A stretch of DNA of 64,000 bases from contig OU862909.1 of NCBI GenBank assembly GCA_917880885.1, positions 32,238,405 through 32,302,404 on the forward strand. Direction: 5' to 3'. Below are positions 29,101-40,800 of the stretch, in pieces. The notes beneath the pieces were generated by a model, which worked only from the letters and a program-made list of their open reading frames with translations, ran no database searches and was not told the DNA's origin. Numbering within the stretch: the first letter of the stretch is position 1; each line of letters starts with the position of its first letter. This DNA comes from Limnephilus marmoratus. Lineage: Eukaryota > Arthropoda > Insecta > Trichoptera > Limnephilidae. Made by a program: the position numbers and the translations under genes.

Positions 29101-31117
29101 CCTATAAAATTATGTCCCGTCTTTCCGGTTTATAAAAAATGGTCTGATTTATCGGATTGAAATTTTCAAAAAATCCCCAGGGTTTCAAAAATACGATTAA
29201 AAAAAAAAAAAAAATACAGAATGTCTTAGAATATTTGCCTAAACCGGAAAAAAAATTTAAAAAATGTGATGCAAGTGGCCTATTAAATATTATTTTTGAC
29301 TTAAGATGTTCCAAACTCCAATTTGATAACAATTTTGAATTTTTGACATTTGAATATTTTTGGTCCCGCGGATCAGCTTCCAAGCATGCTGTTGTACTTG
29401 TCAACTGATTACAATCTACAAAAGCTTAAATGTTATCAGAATTGACATTTTACGGGGACTGTTAAAATGTTAACAATTCAAAATGGTGCTGATTGTTGAT
29501 TTGATGATCATCAAAACTGATGAATTTGAAACACTTCAACCCAATCATTGGCAATATGTTATTGGCACAAGGCAAAATTATTATTTATATTTTTACAGCT
29601 GATTGCAAAATTTGGAAGCATCCTCGTTGTCCAAGTGATGATCCTGATGGCCAGCTACCTCCGACCATAAAGTTGAGTTGGCTTAAAGATGGACAGATTA
29701 TGAAGGTGGAGGGAGCCACGTTGGAGGTTCATCACACGCCGGGACACACAACGGATCACGTTGTAATAGGATTGAAGGAAGATCGCACTTTGTTCAGCGG
29801 AGATTGCATCCTCGGTGAAGGCACCGCTGTTTTTGAAGACCTGTATCATTACATGAATAGCTTGGCCAAGATTCTTGAAATCAAGCCCACAATTATCTAT
29901 CCGGGGCATGGAAATGTTATTGAGGTTTGTGATTTTGTTATTTAATAATTAAACAGTAGAAAGAAATCTAAAATACGTGCTTTGCACCAACACTAATAAA
30001 AAATGCAAGGATCTAGAACAGTGGTTCCCAACCGGTGGTCCCTGGACCACAAGGTGGTCCGCGAGATCTAAAATGTGGTCCACGAAACATTTATTCACTT
30101 ACCACAAAACCTAATTGAAAGGTATCCAAAAGCTGATTCGTAACCCTTTTGGTATCAATGATGGAGAGATAGCTGAAGAAGTCCAAGAAGAGCACATTGA
30201 ATTGCAAAATGATAGTAATTGCAAGGGCGCGTTTAATTATGCAATTAACAGTTTATCATTCTTGTACCTAGTGGTCCCTGTGAGAATAAATAAATGTCAT
30301 AGTGGTCCCTGGTCAAAAAAATGTTGGCAACCACTGATCTAAAGTTTCCAACCGCAATTTAAAAAAAAAAATTGAAACATTGGGTATTTTTTATTATTTT
30401 TACATGAAACCACATAAAAGCTATTTAATGATAATATTTTTATGTTTTTATTTTTTTTGTGCTAAGGAATAGCTGGTTAAAGTTTGTAGGGTACGTGCCG
30501 ATACACCCTGTATATTGCAAAATAAGCATAGCACTAAAACGGTTAAGGTAATTTACAATGGAAAACTGCCCCCTTTTAGCAGAAAAATGCAAAAGTTGCA
30601 AAAATCGTGTAAAAAATTATTCACATTTTACGAAATATAATGAAAAAATTTTCTGATCTCAAGGAATAACACCTCACAACCAGATTAGTATCCATCAATA
30701 GTAATTCTGTCTTTGTAATTAAATATTTTCATTAAACTCTACTCGTAAGCTTCTCATGCAACGTTAAGACTAGATGTTGTATAAAATAAAGCCCCCATCA
30801 AATCGCTAGTTATTAATTTTATATGAAAGAGCTGTTTTCTTCAACAGGATCCAATTGAGAGGATTGAGTACTACATAGCTCACCGAAACAAGAGGGAACA
30901 ACAGATTCTAGAAGTCCTCAAAGACACATCCAAAGCCTTGACGGAAATGGAGTTGGTGCAAATCATTTACAAAGAAACTCCCGAGCAGCTGTGGCCAGCC
31001 GCAGCTTTCAATGTTAATCATCATCTGAGAAAATTAACTAAAGAGGGCAGAGTTACAGAGAGCACTCTAAATGATGAAAACAGATGGCGGATAAATTCGG
31101 GTCTTTCATCTTTGTAG
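26154..31117 (+). CDS. LACTB2: Endoribonuclease LACTB2 (metallo-beta-lactamase fold)
   Basis: LACTB2 is a single-strand RNA endonuclease of the mitochondrial matrix. Coding exons: 26154-26275, 26951-27111, 29599-29924, 30848-31117, all GT-AG and in phase, giving 292 residues (human about 288). The fold's motifs are intact: TNTYLIGTG near 31-39, LLDTGD (44-49), the zinc motif SHWHHDH (H77, H79, D81, H82), HTPGHT (H144), FSGDCILG and YPGHGN. Exon 4 holds the C-terminal winged-helix region found in LACTB2 ([13 protein letters not shown], then [12 protein letters not shown]). The start is the first ATG after a probable 5'UTR acceptor and aligns with the family. Introns 1-3 host a foldback MITE, SINEs, a TTAA MITE and a hAT relic. 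RNGTT converges on it from the other side. Confidence 0.95.
26443..26794. mobile_element. Foldback MITE, copy 2 (LACTB2 intron 1)
   Basis: Inverted ends CAGGGTGTTAAGGGACGTAC flank a short core; TATA precedes and follows. Arms match the inner arms of the element at 10738-11162. TA or TATA target duplication. Confidence 0.85.
27174..27323 (-). repeat. tRNA-derived SINE, minus copy
   Basis: On the minus strand a box A-like TAGTTGGTAGAGCACTGA and a box B-like GGGTTCGAGTT are followed by a body with TTCGCTAATATTATCTTAAT. In LACTB2 intron 2. Confidence 0.75.
27346..28060. mobile_element. 0.7-kb TTAA MITE, copy 1
   Basis: TTAA at 27342-27345 and 28061-28064 flank ends GAGCGTTTAACCAG and (complement) GAGGGCATTATTACCAG. 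Other copies: 33229-35062 (interrupted) and 57202-57906. No coding capacity. TTAA targeting suggests a piggyBac-type partner. Confidence 0.8.
28070..28281. mobile_element. Small foldback MITE with TA duplication
   Basis: Ends TCATTCTTC/GAAGAATGA; arms include AAGAACTATCAACAT and TATTTTTATTGGCTG blocks. TA on both sides. It sits five bases after the TTAA MITE. Confidence 0.75.
28309..28425 (+). repeat. tRNA-derived SINE, plus copy
   Basis: AACTCAGTTGGTAGAGCACT (box A) and GGGTTCGAGTCCC (box B), then TTCGCTAATATTGTCTTCAT. Same family as 27174-27323, opposite orientation. Confidence 0.75.
28753..28794. repeat. Perfect 17-bp hairpin in LACTB2 intron 2
   Basis: CTGAAGAGAACCCCGTA, eight-base loop, exact complement. 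The rest of the intron (28426-29598) is AT-rich with nothing else recognised. Confidence 0.9.
30019..30336 (+). mobile_element. hAT relic (ZBED5/Buster-like) in LACTB2 intron 3
   Basis: Ends CAGTGGTTCCCAACC and GTTGGCAACCACTG; flanks ATCTAGAA and ATCTAAAG are an 8-bp duplication with two changes. A frame inside keeps [20 protein letters not shown], a hAT transposase segment. Confidence 0.85.
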
Positions 31118-31221
31118 AACAAAGCGGTTCCATGCGAACTCAGAATCAAGTAAACTCAACACCTCTTTGAAAAGTCATTAAAAGCTATGAAAAAATAAAT
31201 TAAAAATAGTCCATAACCTAA

Positions 31222-31382
31222 GGGAACGTACCCATCCTAAGTGACCTATTGGGGGGGGGGTCTAACGAAATACCACGCTTGGTACAAATGAGCGGCGGGT
31301 TGCTTAGGATTTTGGTCACCGGAGGGGGCGGGGGGGGTTTAAAAATTGCAAAAAATTGGTCATGTAGTATGGGTACGTTCCC
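31222..31382. mobile_element. 161-bp TWA foldback MITE, copy 1
   Basis: Inverted ends GGGAACGTACCCAT, flanked by TAA on both sides, with long G runs in the centre. Between the LACTB2 and RNGTT 3' ends. Copies at 48099-48259 and 61121-61277. TWA duplication fits PIF/Harbinger. Confidence 0.88.
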
Positions 31383-31844
31383 TAACCTATTTAACCAATT
31401 TTTTACATATGACTTTTCAAAGGGTTCTGAGTTGTCCGGTCACCGAATATAACCCAATGAAATTAATAATGTAAATAAATAAAAATCTTAGTGAATTCTT
31501 GTAATGTTTATTTGATAACAATGATCATTAATAATAATTATTATTGAGAATACGTTCAGCAACCTTTGTAAAAAAAATATCAAGGCTCCTGCAATTATTA
31601 ATTTTCATTTACAATTTAATGTACATATTACGGCTTTGTTTGTATTGTAATATTAAACAAATAAAATAACCTATACAATGAAATCATTTAGAACAGGGAA
31701 ATAAATTTTTGATGTTGTAAATAAATTTTTCCCTCATAAATAATGTAATTTTATGTATCTGCTAAGTTGAAACTATAGTTTCAATTCAGTTTGTTCCATG
31801 AAGTAAGGGAATTTCATTAGTTGTTTATAAATGAAGTTGCAGTC
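31383..31844. other. Intergenic 3' region of LACTB2 and RNGTT
   Basis: AT-rich stretch with AATAAA-type motifs on both strands (for example AATAAATAAA near 31474); 3' ends of both convergent transcripts probably fall here. Confidence 0.4.
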
Positions 31845-34800
31845 TTATTTTCGCCGCTTTGGTGGAGGCATCACATCCGAGTCATCCTGGAACCTGTGAT
31901 GGTCTATGAACTCCAGCAGCTTTTCTTGGGTTACGGGATCGACAATACTGTTGCATACGGCTGGAAAATAAATAATGCAAAGGATTCAGTACCTGTGGAT
32001 CATTTAATAAGGGCATGAGATCTACATCTACCAATATTAACAAGCTGACAATCTACATTGAGATCAGTAAAGCCTCAATGACATTGAGCGAGTTTACAAG
32101 CCACTAGCTGGTGAATTCACTATCTGCTAGTAAACTCGCTCAGTGTAATCGTATTACTAGCTAACTAGCAGATTGTTAACAGTCTACGGAAAAAGTTGAA
32201 AGGGGGTCAACTTTGCTCACTACTCGCTAGTCTGTGCCACAAGATGGCGGCCCGCCAACAGCTGATTTTGTAACTGCCAAACAGCTGACAGAATTAGTTC
32301 ACGCGGGAGTCGTTATTTTAGCATGTCTTATCAAAAAGGAGTTAAAAAGGAAAACATAACGGATATGATTTATGTTCCACTTCATTTTTATTGCTAGAAC
32401 ACCCAGAAAGGATAGCAATAAGCAAAAAGATAGGTTTCAATTTGCTAACTAGTTCGCTACTGAGTGAGTGGACAGTTTTGTGTGTCATCATGATAATCTC
32501 ACTTGCCGATTCGCCCGCTTATAAACTTGCCGGCTAGTAGCTTGTAAACTCGCTCCATGTAATCGAGGCTTAACTCGTTGTTTGCCGGGGTATGCCAGCA
32601 AAAAGCACCACCAATTAAAACGCGGCATTTATGACACCAATGACATTTCGTGTCTCGCGATTCTGACACTGTCCTTGAGAAATTTTGTACATAGAAAGGT
32701 CAAAACCGCAGATAAAGGAATTTTTCCCGGGCATGCGCAAGAACTGCGCACGTTCCCGCGCTCCGGTAAATCATTAATATAAATTATATGGAGTGACCAG
32801 GCGCATTGCGGTTTTCTCTATGGTAAAGGGCGATAATAGAGCAAGCGATTCTGACCGTGTTCTTCATACACTTTCTTTATACATAAGGGTCAAAATCGCG
32901 TGTAAAGTCTCACGACACGCCGGCGCACAAGCGGCAAACAAGGGGTTAAGATCATTAGGTAGTATGACTTTCAGTGAAATGTTAACATATGTAATATAAG
33001 TCACCCGTAGCTGTTGTGTAGCTGTTGGGATATGATTTGTCAGTTCTTTCCCTCATGTAAATCCATTGATTGTTTTCGTATCTGCATTCAATGATTTTGT
33101 TATTCAGTTCTTTGAGATTCTTGGAAAATTTTATGTGCGCAAATGGTCTCTCTAGCTGGCCAACAAACAACTGCCCTATTTTACGTGGAAGAATTCTGGA
33201 AAGGGAAAAAAACAATCATTATTAATAAGGGCGATTAACCGGCGGCCGAGAATTCAAATTTCATCGAAAGACGGTCTTGCGATTGTACCCTTGCAACTGT
33301 ACAGGGCGATTCTGATGAGAAAGATTAATTATACTCCGTACCAGCATTTTTAAATAATAACTCAATATCAATATTATTTCAATAAAAATTTCCTTTGATA
33401 TATACCTATATTCAAAAATGCTAAAACATGTGATGATAAAACTATCTGACTATATACTACTATAGACTGGTCAGTGGTTGAATGGGCATAGCGCTTGGGT
33501 CCCACCCGGGCGTCGCGTGTTCGATTCCTCGGCTGGCTAAGTCCTCCATCACAACACAAGCAACATTTTCAGCTTTCTGTGGTGGTAGTAGGAGATTTTC
33601 AAACATTGTTGGGTTATTCGTAACCCGGGAAAGTTTGTCTTTCTTTTAAAACAAAAAAAAATTTAAATTACATACTTTTATTTTTATTTTTTGATCATAA
33701 GTATTTATAATTTTTGAATAACGTCTAAGCAAAATAAGAAAATAAAAAAAAACTGATATATGTTGGTTTGTAAGACTGTAAATAAATAGACAAACTGAAC
33801 TGAAGTATTTTTAAACGACTTCAAAAAGGAGGAGGTTCTCAATTCGACTGTATTTTTTTTTTTTTTTTTTTTATGTTTGTTACCTCAGAACTTTTGACTG
33901 GGTGAACCGATATTGATGATTCTTTTTTTATTTGAAAGCTGGTGCTTCCCGTGTGGTCTCATTTTAATTTGGTCTAGTTCCGACAATGGCATCCATGTGA
34001 AAACCATATAAGTCTTAAATTTGCATGTATGTGCGCGACAAATGGACGAATAACTCAATATCACGCCAACCGATTTCGATGATTCTTTTTTTATTGGAAA
34101 GGATGAACTTCAAGGGTAATTTGATGAGAGTTTGGTTAGGTTCTGATTATCGGATCCATGACAAATTAACGAAACTCGGCCGAATCTCTTAATTTGACCC
34201 TAACGTCGCTATGGTCAAATTATGTCTGTCTCATATGAGCAACACGTTTAGTAGGTTTACCCATATTCAGATAAATTAGTTAGTGTACTTCAGATTCACT
34301 AAAAATCAAAAAATAAACAAAAATTTTAACAAAACAAAAAAACGACTTCAAAAAATGCACTAAAAAGTAAAAAAATAATTTTGTATTCTTCTACAACTTC
34401 ATAATCAACTTACTTTTTCTAATCATCAATATGTAGGTACGATTGTTATTTTTGGAGTCAGTGTCAGCAAAGGTACCCGGCCCGGCGTATGTTCACTTGA
34501 CAGCTCCCCGCGCCGCCGCAGCCCCCCTCTCGCCTCTCGCCTCGTCAAGTCGCTTGTGCAACACAAGCACATCTCACCTACAACTATGTATGTAGTTACA
34601 AACCTACCTTCACTGACACCGACTCCAAAAGTAACAATCGTACCTACATATTGATGATTAGAAAAAGTTGATTATGAAGTTGTAGAAGAATACGAAATTA
34701 TTTTTTTACTTTTTAGTGCATTTTTTGAAGTCGTTTTTTTGTTTTGTTAAAATTTTTGTTTATTGTCACAAAACACGTGCGCGGATCTTTTTTTTAAAGA

Positions 34801-37800
34801 TTTTATTTTAACTAAAATTAAAATTCTGAAAAGAAGCTTTACTAGATAATGTTGTATAATACAAAATTTTGTTTGAAAATTTAACAAATCTGCCAACGAC
34901 CTACGGTACAACCTTGTTATACTAAAAGTAAACATTTTTTCTTAAAATTTGAAACATACCTTTACCAGATAAAAGAATCATCTTTCGAAATGGATTTATA
35001 CTTTTTTGTGGAAAAAAATCAATATGTCTAGAATTTTATTTAAAAATGACATATGCCATATTTAACCACTATGTATTGGTTTACTTCACTCGGGCAATAG
35101 TTACCCAAATTTGGGTAGCCCCTCTCTTGCACATCATTGGATTAAAATTAATTTATTACTTTTTTATAAAACCTAAAAATATGGGATAAACAGTTAAATA
35201 TAGATGTATTCGTTGGCTTTAAACAACAGCAAGCAGTTTGTATGTTTCCGTATTAATATTCGAAGGTATGATTTTTGGAATGAGCATGGATGAACCCAAA
35301 ACCGGAAATCTATTGCTCAGGGTGTTTTTTTTTTAAAAACGCTATAACTCAAGTGATTAAAGAATGTGAATTCATTTACTTATATTACCCACTCGTTTCT
35401 TACAATAATTATTTATGTATTCAAATTGTATTTGAAATTTGATTGATTGAGATTTGATTGTATGCAATAAATAATATTTATAATAATATATGCTATTTTT
35501 TTTAAACTATGGGAATAAATAAAAGGGTTTAAAAAAAACTTGCCCTTGGCCTTCTTCAGTTACAACTTTAAGTTTAAAGTCCACGCTGTTCATACTGAGA
35601 GGTTTCCATTTAAGAACATCATCACACCTTCCAGCCATATAAGCCTGAAACACGTTACAAATTAATGAAATAATTCAAAAATAAATCACGATAATGAAAC
35701 TGTTTTGAAAATGATGGTCAATTTATATTTATGGTAGTGGTAAATTTAATAAAAATAATATATTATTAGTCTGAGAAATGTCTCAAACAACAGGGAAAAG
35801 GTTTATTAGGACATACTTCTTTGGAGGGCTGGAATATCAATCCATCAGGTTCATGAAGAAGACTTTTGGCAAACTTTTCTCCTAACAAAGAACCAGATTG
35901 TGTCAAGTCCCAAAACTGTTTCAATCTTATACTAAATGGCTCTTTCAATTTGTCAATGCGCCCCTCCATTGTTGCTTTATTCCTAAACAACAAAAAAATG
36001 GTAATATCTAGGCACAAAAATGTAGATTAACGGCCATTGTTCCCAATCCTACTGATCAACTGTTGAGCCGAAATTTTCACTCAAATGCACAAATACGCTC
36101 TTCCCAACGCAGCTCTCCGACCAACAGGCAAATCGAGCGTTACTAAACATCATTTAGCTGATCAGAGACCAAGATTGATCGATCGAAAAGTTGGGAACAA
36201 TGGCCTTAAATGTATGTATACTAATAAAGTATGTGGGAGAGATTTCATCAAGGTTTTCAAAATATGTAATAATATGTGTGTACAGTAAACGCATGTGGAA
36301 AAGATTTCATGAAGGTTTCCAATACTAAATTTTAAATTACCTTGGTCCGATAACTTCATCTTCAATACAGCGAAGTCTGACCGGGTAAAAAGCTAACTTA
36401 CCAACATCTTGCCCATCAATTTTAATAATATCATAACACAAATATCTGGGTACACTTTGGCCGTTTACTTTATCAATCACCATTTCCTGAAATAAATTAA
36501 ATTAATGAGTTCCGTGAGCTTTTGATGATGAGTGCATGTTTCGTTGTCTTTAGGTTGTCTTGTGTGCAGAATGCATCATATTAATTAGAGCATGCTGAGG
36601 ACACTTTTAGAATTTTTGGAAAATACCGAATAGTACCGAATATTGATATTTGTTGCCGATCGAAAAGCATGTCATCACAGGACACTATTGCATACATTTT
36701 ATAGATGTTAATTGGAAAGCTTATAACTTCCTCACTTTTAGAGATATAAAAAAACTAATTTTACTGTTTGTAAATATGAAATACCTACATTTTCATCAAA
36801 ATAAAACATTAGTAGACCTCATTTAAAATTTTTATATTAGGTTTGATCTTACCCCGTCTATAAGAGTATTTACAAGATGTTGGGACGGATTCTTTTTCCT
36901 CGGAAAGCGAAAACCTTTCACTTGAAACACGCTATTATCTCGATCAAATAGGAAAACTTCATTTTCTTTATTGATAAGCATCATATACCTGAAAAGGGTT
37001 ATCAATAATAATAAGTAGACATCTTATTATGAGTTTTTCTGGTCAGTAATGTATATTTCGGCCATTTTATTCTTCAAATATAAGCTAAACAAGTGATCTT
37101 CATGTTTTGCTTTTATTTTTTGGTTATTTTTGGAATTTTGATAAAAAAAAGATTTTAGGAGATGTGTTAATATGATGATATTGCAGAGATTCGCCAGCAG
37201 TTTGGCAAATTATCAATCCAAGGGCACCTAATTTACTTTGATAATCATCACAAAAAAATATTTGAGTAAAGAAATAATAAATCTTGCCCATTTAAATATA
37301 TGTATTTCATTACACCATAAGGCTGCCTTTACACTCGTAAGTTTTTTCCCGTAAGTCGCTCATTTAAGTGATTTATGACTAAATTACCAATGTAAACAAC
37401 ACCAAAAGTCACTTAACTAATTTATAGCAAGTTACAGAAGTTGATTTTTCGCAAGTTTTTTGACAGGGCTAATCGTAAAACTACTATTTATTTAAACTGT
37501 TATATATTTATTTATGCCTAAAATCTGATAATTTATTTATTTATTTATACCTAAATTATTTATATCTAATTTATTTATACCTAAAATCTGATTAGGTTAA
37601 ATGGATAATTACTCACCTTATTATATCCCGAAAACAATATAAAGATAACATTAGATAAATCTCAAATCAGCACTAGGTACCCACGAAAACAAATTTAGAC
37701 GTAAAGAAACTTTTCTGATTCCAAAAACCGAAGAGATATAATTTATTGTTCAGGTGGAAAAAAGATTTCTGAAAATGAGCATCCTTCTATTTAATTATCA

Positions 37801-40800
37801 GTTCAATACTTTCTACTCTTAAAGTTTCTGTTTATAACATTATGTATTTGAATTCGAAGTCGGTTGCCGTCAGGTAGCTGTCATTTGGATAAAATGAAAG
37901 AAATTCATTAATGTCCGCCTTGTTGTAGAATTGTTTACTTCAAACCAAATTCTATTTCAACATTTTATTTGGACCTTTTCATCTTTATTGACAAAATCGC
38001 GTAAGTTCGACAGCAGCAGATTGTTGTCGACAGGAAGCCATCTTACCGCAAAAAAAATTACAGATGTAAACAGTCACTATCATCACTATAAGCATTTAAA
38101 CAAGTTAAACTTCAGAACAACTTCCGTGCGCTATAATTACCACAATTGGATACATATGGAAATGCTCCTGTGAGTAACTCGACAAAAACTTAGGTTAGGT
38201 TGTAAATTTTACTTATGAGTGTAAAGCTAGCCTAACAGCAACTTATACTATTGAGTTTAGATTTATAAGTTATATTAAAAGCATGAATGCAAGGGAATTT
38301 ACCACAAATTAATAGAACTGTATAAAGCATATTATGAATATAACTCTGAAGATAGTGGAACAATATAAAATACCTTGTTCCATCAGCTTTCCAGGATACT
38401 CGGTACGGCTTTTCATGTAACTTCCTTATGTTGTTGGTGTCCATAGACACGGGCTGAGATCCCGGGAAACCAGACCTGTCCCAGGCGCACATGTCCTGCA
38501 CTTTTTTCTGGATCTCGCCCAGTCGGGGTTGGGTCGTAAAGTGGGTCACACCTTTCACTCCGGGCACAAACACTGGGGTTTTATTTACAAACTCTTTGCG
38601 TCTTTTGCCTTTGGAAGGGCCACTGGGGAAAAAAACAGATTAAATTAAATTATTGAAGTGGTATTTACAAATTGGCAAACTTTTGTAGTATTAATAACTC
38701 AACCAACAAGCCAACATCGTTCACCCGTGCTACTGCAAATTGCACCCTTGCACCTTTGCACATGTGATAAAAACTGCACTCGCCTTAGATTCTACCTTCA
38801 CTCCAAATGCATAATTTCGTAAGCTTTGATAATCATGCAGTTTGGTCTTAGCTGTGCAACAGTCCACACACTTTAATAATAATAATGTTTGGATGATTTC
38901 TATAGCACCATTTTCGTGAGTGCCACTACAAGGGCGCTTTACAAATTCATTTATAGATTTAACCTACTTATATATTACAAGTGGCTTATAACTAAGATTG
39001 ATAACTGATGACTTACAACTTATATAACCAGCAACTAAAATTAGTTATTTACGACTACCATACTTATTTACATCTACACACATTGTTGTGATTACTGCCC
39101 ATGCTGTCAGTGTAAAGTTGTGAAAAATATTTAAAAAAAAAAAAAAGTTTATGTGTAATGTATAATAAAGGGGTGAGGTTTGTTCAGGTCTTAGTGGCGA
39201 ATGCGTCCACTCACCAACTTCGTGGTAGGCCGGATCAGGAGAGACTGGTTGAAGTTTTGACCTCTCCAGCAAGAATCTCTCGGATCATCGCCTTGCACTG
39301 CAGTGGGAGAGATTAATTCATACATCCGTCACTCTTGGACAAACTGACCCCCAGATTCCTACCCCTTATACCCTTCTCTTTCCCAGAACTTCTCTCCTTC
39401 CTTTCCTAAAAAGATCCTCCACACAGCATCCCCAAAGATGACATAGGACCTGAGGGAAATTATTTTCCTCCGGGCCTCCTGTGTGGAGCTAACGTAAAAA
39501 AAAAAAGTAAAATACATGTCGAAAATTGCGCATAATAAGGCTGGTAGTCAAGGAGAAAGATACACCAATCTAAGTAAATCCCATGGACTGAGTAATTAAA
39601 TATACTGAAGAAATGCAAGTCATTTAAATTAAAGCCATATCTCCCTTTGTTTCTATTATCTATGATACATGGTACTTAATCAGGTTTTGATTATATGGGA
39701 AAAATATCTGTGAAATGCATTTTGCATCTGAAGACAATAAAAAAGACACAATAATTATTACCCCTCAGCTTTATCATTGGCTTCTGGTTCTACATCTTCA
39801 GCTTCTCCATTTCCATCATCAGATTCTGAAATGAAGAAGATTAAATTTTTTTTTTTTCTTTTTTTTTTCTTAATTTTTTTTGTTCATATGAAGCGGATAC
39901 TTTGTGATGTGACATTATTAATTTAAAATAAAACAATAACTTTGTAAACACCACTTTTATAAAGTTATTGTTTTATTTTAAATTAAGATTAAATTTGTTT
40001 ATAATGGCCCGTGAGACAAAACACTTCAATGATTTAAGACCCTAGCCTTTCAATTAATTAAGCAAAACAGATAAGTACAAGTATGACAAAATTATTAACA
40101 CCATTTAACCTCTCAGACTAATTTGTTCGGTTTTCGGAACAACCATAGACATATGAATATTAGTAGACCTGCCCTAAGTGATAAAAGCGTATTATTTCCC
40201 CCTCCCCATACCGGTTCCTTGGAACCAGCTGGGATTGAGTACGGCTTCGCATGAATCTAAAATATGTGACGTCATCATTCTTCTGCGAGCCAGCATCGAG
40301 CGCTCGTCGGTGCATTTTACAAAATAACACCGCAAATAACATGGTTTGTGTTTTGAAAACATGTTCTAATATACTATCACTCGAGATACATGGTGTGTGC
40401 TCGTCAATGTTTACGGGGTAAGTAAATTATGAAACATTTGTAAATATGTCCTAACTAAATAAGGCAACAAAATATTGAAGACTAAAAATAAACAAACTTT
40501 ACTTTGCCATATTTGGACTTTGCAAATTTGTTCAATACGCGGCGAGCAATTCGAGCTCCCATGTAAAAGGTCTATTCATTCAAAGGCAGAGTTTACTTTT
40601 AAGAACTAAATGGTGATATTATAATGCGAGATGCCTATATACTGTCATGAGTTATCGACGAATCACATACCTCCAAAGTCATCTTCCCGCTCTGCGTCCC
40701 GCTGTAGTTGTTGTCTACCCCCTCACCTTTATGTTCTGGTCTACTAATATTCATATGTCTAAGGGAACAACTCATTCTCAACTCAGTCTCATAGAAATTA

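Larger units (their letters stand above)
33229..35062. mobile_element. 0.7-kb TTAA MITE, copy 2, split by two insertions
   Basis: The family body seen at 27346-28060 is split into 33229-33460, 33663-33812 and 34770-35062 by a SINE and by a longer foldback repeat. Ends are diverged (ATAA for TTAA on the left). In RNGTT intron 10. Confidence 0.75.

Noticed and set aside
31249..31452. Gly-rich ORF near the LACTB2 3' end
   Set aside because: Translation of the poly(G) core of a TWA MITE.
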